A stretch of DNA of 64,000 bases, taken from NCBI GenBank assembly GCA_039000515.1, contig JBCFYV010001001.1, forward strand, positions 6,873,033 to 6,937,032. Direction: 5' to 3'. Numbering within the stretch: position 1 is the stretch's first letter; every line of letters starts with the position of its first letter. This DNA comes from Timema cristinae. Lineage: Eukaryota > Arthropoda > Insecta > Phasmatodea > Timematidae. A program made the translations under genes and the position numbers. This document shows positions 44,017-54,546 of the stretch, in pieces. The notes below the pieces were generated by a model. That model saw nothing but the letters and a program-made list of their open reading frames with translations. It searched no databases and was not told where the DNA came from.

Positions 44017-44159
44017 TTTTGGAGCAGGTACTGAAGGTATTTGTTGAGCGTGCAGAAGGCTTCCCTGTGGAAGACCACGTTGACAGAACTGAAGTCTAGA
44101 ACGAGGGACTGCTCCACGCTGAAGAAGTGAGATTTGAAGTCCGGACAGTCGGCTTGGAC
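44017..44159 (-). CDS. VPS13: VPS13 exon 9
   Basis: A 143-bp exon with acceptor ctctatctgcag and donor CAAAA then gtacgt. It encodes VQADCPDFKSHFFSVEQSLV, then LDFSSVNVVFHREAFCTLNK. CPDF....F.S.EQ....DFSS..V..H is a core VPS13 signature. Joined to exon 8 it gives LLYRKVQADCPDF. An open frame upstream to 44252 was judged intronic. Confidence 0.95.
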
Positions 44160-44799
44160 CTGCAGATAGAGTTCGTTCACGGTTCTCACGGTGAAATGAA
44201 ACTTCAGCGAGATTATGTTAACGAATAGAGTAACGATCTTGATTAGCTCTTCCTATTTATACATGAGCTCGTTTTCATGCTCATCAAAGTTAACATGCAA
44301 AATTATTTACTAGTTCTAGTTGACTCTGCCTTGCACATTCTTACAAAGGTCTTACATTTAATAAAATAAAATATAGTTAATTACTCGTTCTTTGCACAGG
44401 GTTTGTTTTATAACACCTATAAATGTTAAAAATGTATGTAAATATCCAATGTTAAATGAATTGTATATGTGATTTTTTATAGAAAATAAACAAACAGCTG
44501 TTAAATATAATAACATACATCATAGCAATATTACTATTACTGGTTACCGAGCTTCCCACGGTCAGACTTCTCATAATTTAGAAGCTAGAGCTCTGTACGA
44601 GTTACAATTTAGTGTTTTGTGGCTGCCATTTTCTTTCAAGATGGCATTCATATCTAATATAAATCTAGGAACCTTTAAAATTGGATTCAATGAAAATCCG
44701 ACAATCAGAATCTGAGGGGGGGGAAAAGCAAAAGTATTGAATGTTTTGTATCCACCATCTTGAAACAAAATGGCGGACGTAGATTTAAAGTAATTTTAC

Positions 44800-45029
44800 C
44801 TTCCTGTAGAGCAAAGTGACCATGTCATCCTCGTGGTCGGTGGAGACAAGCTCCAGATACTCCCCCGAGCAGCCAGTGTGGATTTTATCGATGAGCTTGA
44901 CGCCTCCATGCTCGCCTGGATGGCAGGGCCGTACTCCATGAGGGCCGTATCGCAGCACAGCTTAGTGACCCGTAACATGAGGTACGGTTTGTCCACCAGG
45001 TTGTTAGAGCGGGCCAGTTGGATCACCAC
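44800..45029 (-). CDS. VPS13: VPS13 exon 8, with a one-base frame break
   Basis: A 230-bp exon with acceptor actgtgcag and donor AGGAAG then gtaaaa. The 5' part encodes VVIQLARSNNLVDKPYLMLR, then CCDTALMEYGPAIQASM. The continuation that fits the family (GVKLIDKIHTG, then EYLELVSTDHEDDMVTLLYR) is one frame over, switching at 44903-44908 where one base seems missing. Restoring it would also restore phase 0 into exon 9. Confidence 0.92.
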
Positions 45030-45059
45030 CTGCACAGTTACAACTTGGATGTGTCCTAG

Positions 45060-46399
45060 TAATCCATGAGATGCACAATCATGTTACTATAGTTATCCAA
45101 ACGGGCCACTCCAAAAAATCATAATATTTGGCGGGTAGACATTTAATTCAATCTGGTGGTTATTTTAAACGATATTAGATTACAATTTTATAATTTAAAG
45201 TTGGGAGGGAGGGTCCTTCGGAGGATGAGTAAAACGTAATTTTATATTATATCAATATTGATTATTTCGGTGAAATTAAAAAAAGTAAATGTTATAATAG
45301 GACTAGGCCTAGTAAATATGAAAAAGGATATGTCAAAATCATTTAAACATAAATAACCATTATTAAAATATAAACCATTAGTGGGGACAACAACAATAAG
45401 ACTAATTACAAGAAAAGAACTCCACTATTACTATAAACAAGGCACGAAAAATAACCCATGCAAAAATATCAACTGGCGAGACAAAGGCTGATGTTGGGTG
45501 GAGGTGAGAAGATTTGTGAGTCACTCTCAAACACCCTGTCCGCCCGATCACCTGCATTGTTCAAGGTCAAAAACATGTTACAAAAGTATGTTACATAGTT
45601 CAGCCGTTATCTGGTTGTGCTTGGGGGGAGGGATACCGGGTCTAGAGTGGGGGACACACGCCCCTGGAGTGTAAGCTCACACTCCTTGTAAACACACGAT
45701 GTTGGTTTGCGGCAAGAGCCGAGTAACACTGGGCTTCCCCACCACTGATAAGAGATTGAAAATCTCTCTGGCCATTCAAGGTCAGGTACCTCTACATACC
45801 ATCTGAATTATACGACGCATCTCCAGTGATAAAGTAGTTGGACTTTCAAACGCGGGCCAACCTGTGGAGCTTGGTGGGCCGGATGTGGCCCGCAGGCCGC
45901 CAGTTGAATAGCCCTGTGGTTTAGACCATCCGGCCCCTGAAGTGGATAACTTAAATATAAAGTGACAAAAGTAAAATAATATCTAGTGATGTCAGGGCAC
46001 AGTGAAGGTCTTGTCGAGGCCAAGTAAAGGTTTGTATGAGAAATATCGTACTTGTCATTTAATTGATTCCCGTCATATAAGTGAAAGTTACATGAACGTT
46101 AAGTGAACGTTGCGTTACTAGAACGTTAGGTTTATTATGGTCCCAGCATAAGAAATATGTTAAATAACCCACCAAAATATAAGTCTACAAGAAAGTATTT
46201 TTATTCAACCCTATTTAAATTATATTTTATCAAATGAAAGATTATACATAGAAATTTATATTATAGGATAGTGATCTAGGTTTTAGAAAACTTGAGTTTA
46301 CATTCCTAAGATCTAAAGGCCACAGTTGAAAGCTTTTATTGCAAAATTGACTCATGAACATGACATGTCATTGGACCAGGCAGTTAATTATCAACGTAC
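45060..46399. other. Intron 7-8, no gene seen
   Basis: There is no exon. A hAT-MITE-like end (gtggcccgcaggccgccagt) lies at about 45850-45920, next to a scrap of SINE head (tttagaccatccggcccctg). Confidence 0.55.
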
Positions 46400-46532
46400 T
46401 TCCCCCACGTTGAACCGGAGCAGCATTGTGATGGTGTTCCGTGGTGATACATTGTCATCAAATCCGGGTAGGTCAACCGTTCGAGCCCATAGTTCGTTCT
46501 CTTCGTCACTGTGATCGGAGGATATAAAACTC
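46400..46532 (-). CDS. VPS13: VPS13 exon 7: acidic linker
   Basis: A 133-bp exon with acceptor tttccgcag and donor GGGGAA then gtacgt. It encodes SFISSDHSDEENELWARTVD, then NTITMLLRFNVGE. This is the position where VPS13A and C carry an FFAT motif for binding VAP at the ER. The acidic lead-in is present, but the core (ELWARTV) lacks the usual F-F-D-A residues. Confidence 0.92.
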
Positions 46533-47520
46533 CTGCGGAAATAAACATGTATAATGTCACATACATAATGAGCAAAGCTTATTACAAGAATTTTCATACT
46601 TATTAATCATATATATATATATTACATGTAAATATAATATATTAGATTAAATTAGATCAGAATTAATAATCGTATATTTAAAACAAAATAATATAATTTA
46701 TTAAAAATATTATTATTTTTACTACAGTAAAATTTTTATAAGAAGGACCTATTTGTCATCTAAAAAAGTTAAATACCTATAAAATAACATTAATAAAATA
46801 GTGATATGTTATCAATGTTTACCACAAATGTGGAGGATCAATAATAGCTTTAGATTTCTTAAATAGTAATCGATAACTCAATATTAAAAATAATACTAAA
46901 TTAAATTGATATGCAAGTATATATCAAACAAACCTTCTTTTGATACAATACCTGCTGCTAAGCAAAAAGTAAAAAACAAAGTAAGCTTCAAATAATAATA
47001 TAAATCAACATACATCAAAATACATGCCTGTTAGGGAAAACCCGAAATATTTGTAAAAATCAAACTACTATTAGTAATCATTAGATTTATTTCAAAACAA
47101 AACTAATTTATCAGTTTGAATGAAAAAATAAGTGAAATATGCTCAAAACACGACAAACTGTTATATAAACGATAATGTATAACGTAGCTAAAATAATATA
47201 ATAAGAAGAAAATAAGAAGAATAAATAATCTTAAAATGAACAAATAAAACAAAACATGATAAATAAATATGTTATTAATTATAGCTAATATATATTGCAA
47301 ACTATCTTGTCACATAGCAACAAATAAAATATATCTTAAGATTATTTCTACGTTGAAAACACTAACTATTACGACCAGGTAAAATGGTTTTCATCAACTT
47401 ATTTTTAAATATTAAACTCTTAGTGTATTGAGATTTTACCACTCTGGTTTATAAGTACTCCTATAAGCAAATTATAAATTAAGTAGAATCTCTCTTGGCA
47501 GACTATGATTCTAAGCTACC
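46533..47520. other. Intron 6-7, AT-rich, no gene seen
   Basis: Very AT-rich intron without recognisable exons, RNA genes or transposon ends. Confidence 0.6.
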
Positions 47521-48195
47521 ATGTTTTATGACCATTATGTTCTCTTGTCGCCATGTTTTGTGACCGCCATATTTCCTTGTGGCTATGTTTATCTGGCTAC
47601 CATATTCCTCTGGACGCCTTTATCTCTTGCCGCTGTTTTGTGGCCACAATATCTCCTTGAGCATGTTTCTCTAGCCATGTTTATCTGCTACATGTCTTGG
47701 CGCAATTCCTTCAGCATGTTTCTACCCCCATGTTACTGGGTACCATGTTCCTCTGGCCCCATATTTCCTTGCAGCCATGTTTCTCTAGCCCCATGTTTAT
47801 CTGGCTACCATGTTCTCTGCGCAACCCTTGCAGCCATTTCTCTACCCTGTTATTGGTACCATGTTTTCTGGCCGGCATATCTCTTGCAGCCATGTTTCTC
47901 TAGCCCATTTATCTGGCTACCATGTTCCTCTGCGGCATATTCCTGCCCATGTTTCTCTAGCCCTGTTTATGCTCATGTTCTCTGGCCGCCATATTTCCTT
48001 CAGCCGTTTCCTAGCCCTGTTTATCTGGCTACCATGTTCTCGGTGCCATGTTTTCTGGCCGCCATGTTTATGGTTGCTATATTTCCTTGCAGCCATGTTT
48101 CTGGCGCCATATTTTCTGGACGCCATCTTGCATTGACACCATGTTTATGTCCGTCATGTTTATTTACCACAATTTTTTTATGCCCGCCATGTTTC
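47520..48195. repeat. Degenerate minisatellite, about 60-66 bp units
   Basis: About ten uneven units are built from ccatgtttctctagcc, ccatgtttatctggctacca, tgttcctctggccgcc and atatttccttgcagccatg. It ends about 30 bp from the donor of exon 6, but that donor is not part of the unit. The 228-codon plus-strand frame (47521-48207) is only the translated repeat. Confidence 0.88.
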
Positions 48196-48225
48196 TGTTC
48201 CCGCTAAAGGGGAGCAAATACTCAC

Positions 48226-48531
48226 TTTTCCACCTCGAGCATCGCCATTTTCGCCCCCGTCTTGTTAAAGTTCGAAGTTGTCCTGTTGTCCCTCTCAAGC
48301 TCGACAATGACGAGGCTCTGCTTGACCTGCATCAGATGTTTCTTGGTGAGTTCAGGTATGATTAGGTCCGCCGCCAGGTTGGGCAACTGTTCCGACAGGA
48401 TCTCGGCGTCACACACGCGGACCGTGTTGGTCGAGGGCAGCGGTAGATTGTCCAAGAAGTCGAGGACCATACCGATCTTACGGTCGGACAAGTTCAACTT
48501 CAGACTGGATAGAGAGACGTTCAGCTTGTGT
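48226..48531 (-). CDS. VPS13: VPS13 exon 6
   Basis: The largest exon, 306 bp, with acceptor acatttcacag and donor GGAAAA then gtgagt. It encodes HKLNVSLSSLKLNLSDRKIG, then VLDFLDNLPLPSTNTV and VELERDNRTTS. The LSD.K.......L...PLP pattern is typical of VPS13. It starts with the last base of a Lys codon and ends in phase 2. Confidence 0.95.
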
Positions 48532-48583
48532 CTGTGAAATGTAACATATAATGTATAATTAACAACGTTGCCTGTACTATTAT

Positions 48584-48712
48584 TTTGGTAGAAAATTCGT
48601 TCTGAAAGGCCTTATTTCTTACCAGAAACCTAATGTATACTAAGATTTGGGTATATTGGTTTGATAAAAAGACTTTACAGAATGGACTTCTTACTAAAAA
48701 TCAGGGTATACC
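48584..48712. mobile_element. Short palindromic element, diverged
   Basis: ttggtagaaaattcgttctg at the left pairs with cagaatggacttcttacta at the right; it is related to 27326-27443. Confidence 0.5.
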
Positions 48713-49432
48713 TGTGATTAGTGGCAAGTAAATAAAGATTTTTCATGTTAATGCATTTTACGTTGTTTTAGACGAATTTTAATAAATAGCATTGAAACAA
48801 GAAATCATATGTTTTGTAATAGATTTAAAAAATATCCCTACATGGTCACATACAGAAATTCTCGTGTGATTAAAAATGTGCACGTTAAATACTTCAAATA
48901 AATAAATATATTGGAAATAGCCGATATATCTTTATAATTATCGTAGCGCTAGAAATGTATCTTGTGACATATCAAATGATAAATATATAGATACATATGG
49001 GAAATTTACTATCCCATGAAGGACATTGGGCTTTAACAGTCAAAGAGTGCAGAGCTGTGATAAGCTTTTCATCTGTAAGGAGTGGGGCTAGCTTTATTAT
49101 TATTAGTATTGCTATTATATGATAAAGTAGAAATTTTGTTAGTAAATAAATTCAAAACAATAAATGTGATATGTGTTTACCATAAAATAACTACTAGGCA
49201 GAATATATATCTACATGATACCTGAGCATATTAAAAGGTGCGGCGACCATTAAATAACATGGAAATACCGAAACGTCTAAATTTGTTCAATAAACCAATG
49301 TTTTCATAGTGATATGAATCGGTGGTGTAACAACTTGCTCATGAAAATAACCCAGACAGATTTAACCGGGCAATATCCCTGTATGGCTTGAGATGTATTA
49401 AACACTTATAGTAATCAAGAAATTCCACTCAC

Positions 49433-49550
49433 TTGGGCATCTGTCTGTAATCGGGTTTGATGCTGTTGGAAAACACCACTTGGCACCGGATCTTAGGAAC
49501 AAGATGGTGATCGGAATCTTGTTGTTTACGCACTTCCCGCCATTCCTCAC
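49433..49550 (-). CDS. VPS13: VPS13 exon 5
   Basis: A 118-bp exon with acceptor atatttcag and donor CCCAA then gtgagt. It encodes EEWREVRKQQDSDHHLVPKI, then VVFSNSIKPDYRQMPK. P.Y.QMPKHKL, across the join to exon 6, matches the family's conserved D.RMPK/RQMPK stretch. Confidence 0.95.
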
Positions 49551-49734
49551 CTGAAATATTACACTATTTATAAACGATATTATTTGAACAAAGATTGGGA
49601 CCATACAACTTAAATTATATCGAATATTCGTGTCACTAATCTCTATGTTTAAAACGTGGAATGACTTTGTTCGACAATGAATCCCGAATTTCTACAAAAC
49701 AAATTGTCAACAATTTTTTTAAATGAAAGCTAAA

Positions 49735-51339
49735 CACAGAATACACTTATTCGAATCACAGATGATGAGCTGCAGATCCAAGAGTTAATATGAAACCTAC
49801 TCCTACCTGAATCACAGATTATTAGCTGATGATCCAAGAAGTTAATATGAAGCCCACACCTACCTGAATCACAGATGGTTAGCTGATGATCCAAGCAGTC
49901 AATATGAAACCCACACCTACCTGAATCACAGATGGTTAGCTGATGATCCAAGAAGTTAATATGAAACCCACATCTACCTGAATCACAGATGGTTAGCTGA
50001 TGATCCAAGAAGTTAATATGAAACCCACACCTACCTGAATCACAGAATATGAGCTGATGATCCAAGAAGTTAATATGAAACCCACACCTACCTGAATCAC
50101 AGAATATGAGCTGATGATCCAAGCAGTTAATATGAAACCCACATCTACCTGAATAACAGAATATGAGCTGATGATCCAAGCAGTTAATATGAAACCACAT
50201 CTACCTGAATCACAGATGGTTAGCTGATGATTCAAGAAGTTAATATGAAACCCACACCTACCTGAATCACAGATATGAGCTGATGATCCAAGGAGTTAAT
50301 ATGATACCCACATCTACCTGAATCACAGAATATGAGTGATTATCCAAGCAGTTAATATGAAATCCACACCTACCTGAATCACAGAATATGAGCTGCAGAT
50401 CCAAGGAGTTAATATGAAACCCACACCTACCTGAATCACAGAATATGAGCTGATGATCTAAGCAGTTAATATGAAATCCATACCTACCTGAATCACAGAA
50501 TATGAGCTGATGATCCAAGCAGTTAATATGAAACCCACACCTACCTGAATCACAGAATATGAGCTGATGATCCAAGCAGTTAATATGAAATCCACACTAC
50601 CTGAATCACAGAATATGAGCTGATGATCCAAGCAGTTAATATGAAACCCACACCTACCTGAATCACAGAATATGAGCTGATGATCCAAGCAGTTAATATG
50701 AAACCCACAACTACCTGAATTACAGAATATGAGCTGATGATCCAATAAGTTAATATGAAATCCACACCTACCTGAATCACAGATATGAGCTGATGATCCA
50801 AGCAGTTAATATGATATCCACATCTACCTGAATCACAGAATATGAGCTGATGATCCAAGCAGTTAATATGAAACCCACATCTACCTGAATCACAGAATAT
50901 GAGCTGATGATCCAATAAGTTAATATGAAATCCACACCTACCTGAATCACAGAATATGAGCTGCAGATCCAAGGAGTTAATATGAAACCCAAACCTACCT
51001 GAATCACAGAATATGAGCTGCAGATCCAAGGAGTTAATATGAAACCCAAACCTACCTGAATCACAGAATATGAGCTGCAGATCCAAGGAGTTAATATGAA
51101 ACCCACATCTAGCTGAATCACAGAATATGAGCTGATGATCCAAGCAGTTAATATGATACCCACATCTACCTGAATCACAGATGGTTAGCTGATGATCCAA
51201 GCAGTCAATATGAAACCACACCTACCTGAATCACAGATGGGTAGCTGATGATCCAAGAAGTTAATATGAAACCCACATCTACCTGAATCACAGATGGTTA
51301 GCTGATGATTCAAGAAGTCAATATGAAACTCACACCTAC
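49735..51339. repeat. 57-bp minisatellite carrying the exon 4 donor
   Basis: About 28 units. On the minus strand a unit runs from gtaggtgtgggtttcatatt through ggatcatcagctcatattct to gtgattcag, then the next gtaggt. It equals the last about 45 bp of exon 4 plus its donor (GTGATTCAG then gtaggtgtg). Units with gctgcagatcc are closest to the exon (gctgcagatccgagcagtcg). As 57 is 3 x 19, the minus frame stays open over long runs (CGFHINCLDHQLIFCDSGR), broken only where a unit is 56 or 55 bp. Confidence 0.95.
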
Positions 51340-51506
51340 CTGAATCACAGAAGATGAGCTGCAGATCCGAGCAGTCGAGGTGAAGCCTATCGTAAAGTCT
51401 TTCCTCCAACTCCATTTGAGTGGCGTCTTCCAAGACCGCGTTACTTGGTTGGATGTCGCTAGAGACGACCACTCGACCAAGATCCACGACCATCACGCTC
51501 CCTCCC
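51340..51506 (-). CDS. VPS13: VPS13 exon 4
   Basis: A 167-bp exon with acceptor cctgccaccag and donor GATTCAG then gtaggt. It encodes GGSVMVVDLGRVVVSSDIQP, then RLHLDCSDLQLIFCDSG. VVDLG and LQLIF.DSG.EW (with exon 5) are strong VPS13 marks. Its donor is the founder of the 57-bp array; reading through it stays in frame for about 40 residues. Confidence 0.94.
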
Positions 51507-51611
51507 CTGGTGGCAGGGGCACACACTAGTATTAACTTCACAAAAAACGGTACCCGGTTGATCTTATGTTGATGTCTTGCGGACAATATGGTACGAGCTC
51601 GTAATAAGGTG

Positions 51612-51856
51612 CATTCAAATTGGTGACCACATGGTCTGAGGAATCACTCTTTCAAAAGCCTGCCGATGACCAGCAGAGATCGGGGTTTGAATTACGGTCA
51701 CTTGAACTAGGTGGTTTTTACTAAAAGGTTTTCCTCTCTGGTTCTCCACGCAAATGTGGGTACACTTGTTCTAAATTCAACCTTTCACATCCGTAGTTCA
51801 TTAGCATAGTTAGATGTGTGTACCCTGAACAGGTAGTAGGACATGGTACTAAAGAT
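51612..51856 (+). mobile_element. SINE family 1 copy
   Basis: A direct copy: tggtgaccacatggtctgag head, cggggtttgaattacgg B box, tctccacgcaaatgtgggta body and gaacaggtagtaggacatgg tail. Confidence 0.82.
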
Positions 51857-52035
51857 AAATAAAAGGAAGTGAGGGAAGGGGTTATTTACTCCAGTTTAAG
51901 TGGGGATGGAAGAGAACGTGAATTAAGACCAGTATTTTTATTAGTTTTTAGCCATAATAATTAAAACATTTCTCCTAGATAAACATTAAGTCAAATGCTT
52001 TACGAGTATTAAGAAGAGGTGTAAGCTGTATTTTA

Positions 52036-52162
52036 GTAGAAAGCTTGGAAAAACCACCCTCAGCACACCCGACCATGTTTCGAACCCCGATCTCCCAGTC
52101 ATTAGAAGTCCCGGTCTATTGAGAGAGTGACGCGTTAGACAATTTTACCCAACGAAGCGGGG
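52036..52162 (-). mobile_element. SINE family 1 fragment (head half)
   Basis: Inverted: ggaaaaaccaccctcagcac, B box (RC of gtttcgaaccccg), and a head ending cgaagcgggg beside exon 3. Confidence 0.75.
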
Positions 52163-52178
52163 TCATGGTAGAACTTAC

Positions 52179-52387
52179 TTCTGTACAGATCCCAGTTCGG
52201 GTATAACAAAGTAGGGCCCTTTGAGGTCCATGGTGAAGTGCGTGGTGGTGTTCCGGACGATGGTGTGCTCAACCAGTCCTCTGGCTACTTCCGATGCTTT
52301 CATCAGATGTTGTTTGGACCATTCCACCACGTCCTGCAGCGAGACGGACCTCGTCTGGAAGAACGTGATGATCTCGGAGATGGCGTG
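52179..52387 (-). CDS. VPS13: VPS13 exon 3
   Basis: A 209-bp exon with acceptor ttttttccag and donor CAGAA then gtaagt. It encodes HAISEIITFFQTRSVSLQDV, then QHLMKASEVARGLVEHTI and FTMDLKGPYFVIPELGS. Helical FF segments followed by a strand ending YFVIPE.G match the early VPS13 groove module. Phase 0 in and phase 2 out fit exons 2 and 4. Confidence 0.95.
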
Positions 52388-52442
52388 CTGGAAAAAACAA
52401 TACAATAGTGGTCATTAGGGATGGCAACAATCTATCACCTGA

Positions 52443-52620
52443 TTCGGTAGTATGGTATACTCTAAGGCGTCACTTTCGCAATAGACTTATCTGCTGAGGA
52501 CAGGGAGATGGGGTTCGAATCCAGGTCAAATGTACTAAAGGGCAGATTTTCTTAAATGGTATTCCACGAAAATTAGGGTACATTTTTCTAAATTCAATCT
52601 TCCTCATCCTTAGATGTTAG
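52443..52620 (+). mobile_element. SINE family 1 copy, tail missing
   Basis: tatactctaaggcgtcactt head, atggggttcgaatccagg B box, and aaattcaatcttcctcatcc body, after which a hAT element begins. Confidence 0.75.
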
Positions 52621-52623
52621 ACC

Positions 52624-53449
52624 AGTGGCGGCTCGTGTATAGGCACTGCGGAACTGCAGCGCCCCCTATTTCCACTTGATATTATCGCATAAAATTAATA
52701 TAATTATTCCTTTTTTCTTTAATTCTTTATTTATTTTTGTAGTATAATATATATTCCTTAAGTTAATGTCAGTACTTTAGTATCCATCCCTCAGTTTATG
52801 AAAAAGATACAAAAATCTTTGTATGGAACTGTGCGCTTCACAGTGCCAGTGACGTGGTGATTGACTGTTGTGCGCAAGCGCACGTCGGAGGTAGGTGGGG
52901 AGGAAGGCGAGACTTCCAGGTAGAGAGAGAAAGAGCACTGTTTCTCTCGCAGTGCCGACTCTGGCGTGATGGTGGAAGGAAGTTTTTTTTACTCAGCGTG
53001 TGTTGTTCTTTAAAACCGTGTACCATATTCTTGAATGTGATAAAGTGTAGAAGAGTGTAGAGTTAATTATTATTCTGCTTCCAGCTATTCAATTTGATTA
53101 ATTTTTTTTCGGTTATTTTATTTAACAGAAAAACTAAATGCGCTTGCAGTACTTTTAATGGAGAAAAATTTCCTCAATTGTCGTCCAGAAATCAAGGAGA
53201 AAAGTATTGAACTTTTTGAACAAATTAAAAAAGAAAAATGTATTTTATTTTTAAATGAATAGATCAAGCTTGAACTGTAACAATTTAAGTTAAAGTAAGT
53301 AAAAAATGGTTTTTTTTTTGTTAAGATTTTATCTAGTTCCTGAATATTTTTTTTTGTACATGTTTGTTTCCTTTTACACAATTTTAAAACAAAGGCTAAA
53401 CATTTTCTGGAACAGCAACCCCACTAATTTTAGCTACGAGCGCCACTGG
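52624..53449 (+). mobile_element. hAT element remnant
   Basis: Terminal inverted repeats cagtggcggctcgtg (left) and acgagcgccactg (right) are hAT-like. Between them lies one recognisable piece of transposase (53128-53262). The 8-bp target duplication is not clear. The element sits in the intron between exons 2 and 3. Confidence 0.7.
53128..53262 (+). pseudogene. hAT transposase C-terminal dimerisation fragment
   Basis: The plus strand reads EKLNALAVLLMEKNFLN, then RPEIKEKSIELFEQIKKEK and a stop. This matches the end of the hAT C-terminal dimerisation domain (LA.L..E......P....K.I..F...K). It is preceded by an acceptor-like tttatttaacag. The N-terminal and catalytic parts are missing. Confidence 0.6.
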
Positions 53450-53979
53450 TTGAGCGAATATAATAAAGAATGTATTTGAGATTTTCGGGTCAAAGTCGAG
53501 TGAGCCCACGAGTCTCCAATCTTCCGATACACATACTCGTAATATATTTACAAGTTGTTCTAGGAATGCGCTGACAGCAAATAGTTTTAGAATTGTACAT
53601 TTTAATGAAGAATAAATTTTTATATGAATATATAATAGATTATGTGTATATTTAAAGCTTGTTTTCTAATTTAGATTGCCTTTCATTATTTATATAGCTA
53701 TAAGATAAATTTGATGAGTAGAGCAAACGCTCCTTTAGACCACCAAACTTTTTTGTAATTTTTTATAGAAGAGTGTGGCTCATTGGTTCGAATACCTGGA
53801 AGGACGCTGGTGTGATTTTATTTATATTTTTATGGGTATTGGCTTGAATCCCCGGGAGTTTGGGTTAGTTCTTTCAAATTTGTCGCTGTCCCAATTCATC
53901 GGTTGATGGCCTTGCCCCTGGAGAGCGTGCCTGGATCCTCTCTTCGATGTAAGTTACACATAGATTGAGAGAAATCTGT

Positions 53980-54300
53980 CGATCCCCCTACCCAGAATGC
54001 CTCAAACCTGATGACGTAAGAATCTATTAATAGGCTAAACATGGAGCTAGATTGACGGCTTGACATCTCAATACAGGAATAGACCAAGGGTGATAACCTG
54101 TACTGGTACCAGTTTTTCTGCTCAACACGTTGAAATAGGAATAGATCAAGAGTGATCTCACAGCCCTATTAATTTAGGAATTTATACCTAGGCCAGGCTC
54201 GTGGCATAAGTCGAGACATGAATAGACCAAGAGTGATGGCTTATACCTAGCGCAGGGTTTGTGGCCATACATGACGAGACAGAAATAGGCCATAGGTGTT
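53980..54300. repeat. Degenerate tandem repeat, about 90-100 bp
   Basis: Four loose units carry ggaatagaccaagggtgat, ggaatagatcaagagtgatc, tgaatagaccaagagtgatg and gaaataggccataggtgttg. Confidence 0.6.
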
Positions 54301-54546
54301 GGACAGAAAGAAAGTGAGTTTAGCGTGAATAAAACACGCTATGATAGACACACACACACACACACATAAATATATTTTTAATTTGTACATAAATACCGCA
54401 TATATATGTTCATACGTTTTTCCACAATGTACCTTAGATATATTAGTAAAAGAGTTTTTAGTTCACAATCCAACATGACTGTAAAAGTCCAAACTGATGA
54501 CTTGATATGTATAGTAGGTAGCATTGAATAGATCCAGGATTTTGAG

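Noticed and set aside
44160..44252. Extension of exon 9 upstream to an acceptor-like aaatag at 44253
   Set aside because: The extra residues do not fit the family. The acceptor ctatctgcag at 44160 gives the expected LLYRK-VQADCPDF join in the same phase.
47521..48207. 228-codon open frame on the plus strand
   Set aside because: It is the translation of a degenerate minisatellite; frames on both strands are open for the same reason, and no domain is visible.
49730..51221. Long minus-strand frames with a 19-residue repeat as a separ­ate gene
   Set aside because: They are the 57-bp array read in frame. They can only be an extension of exon 4 if its donor is skipped, so they are discussed as a finding, not annotated as a gene.
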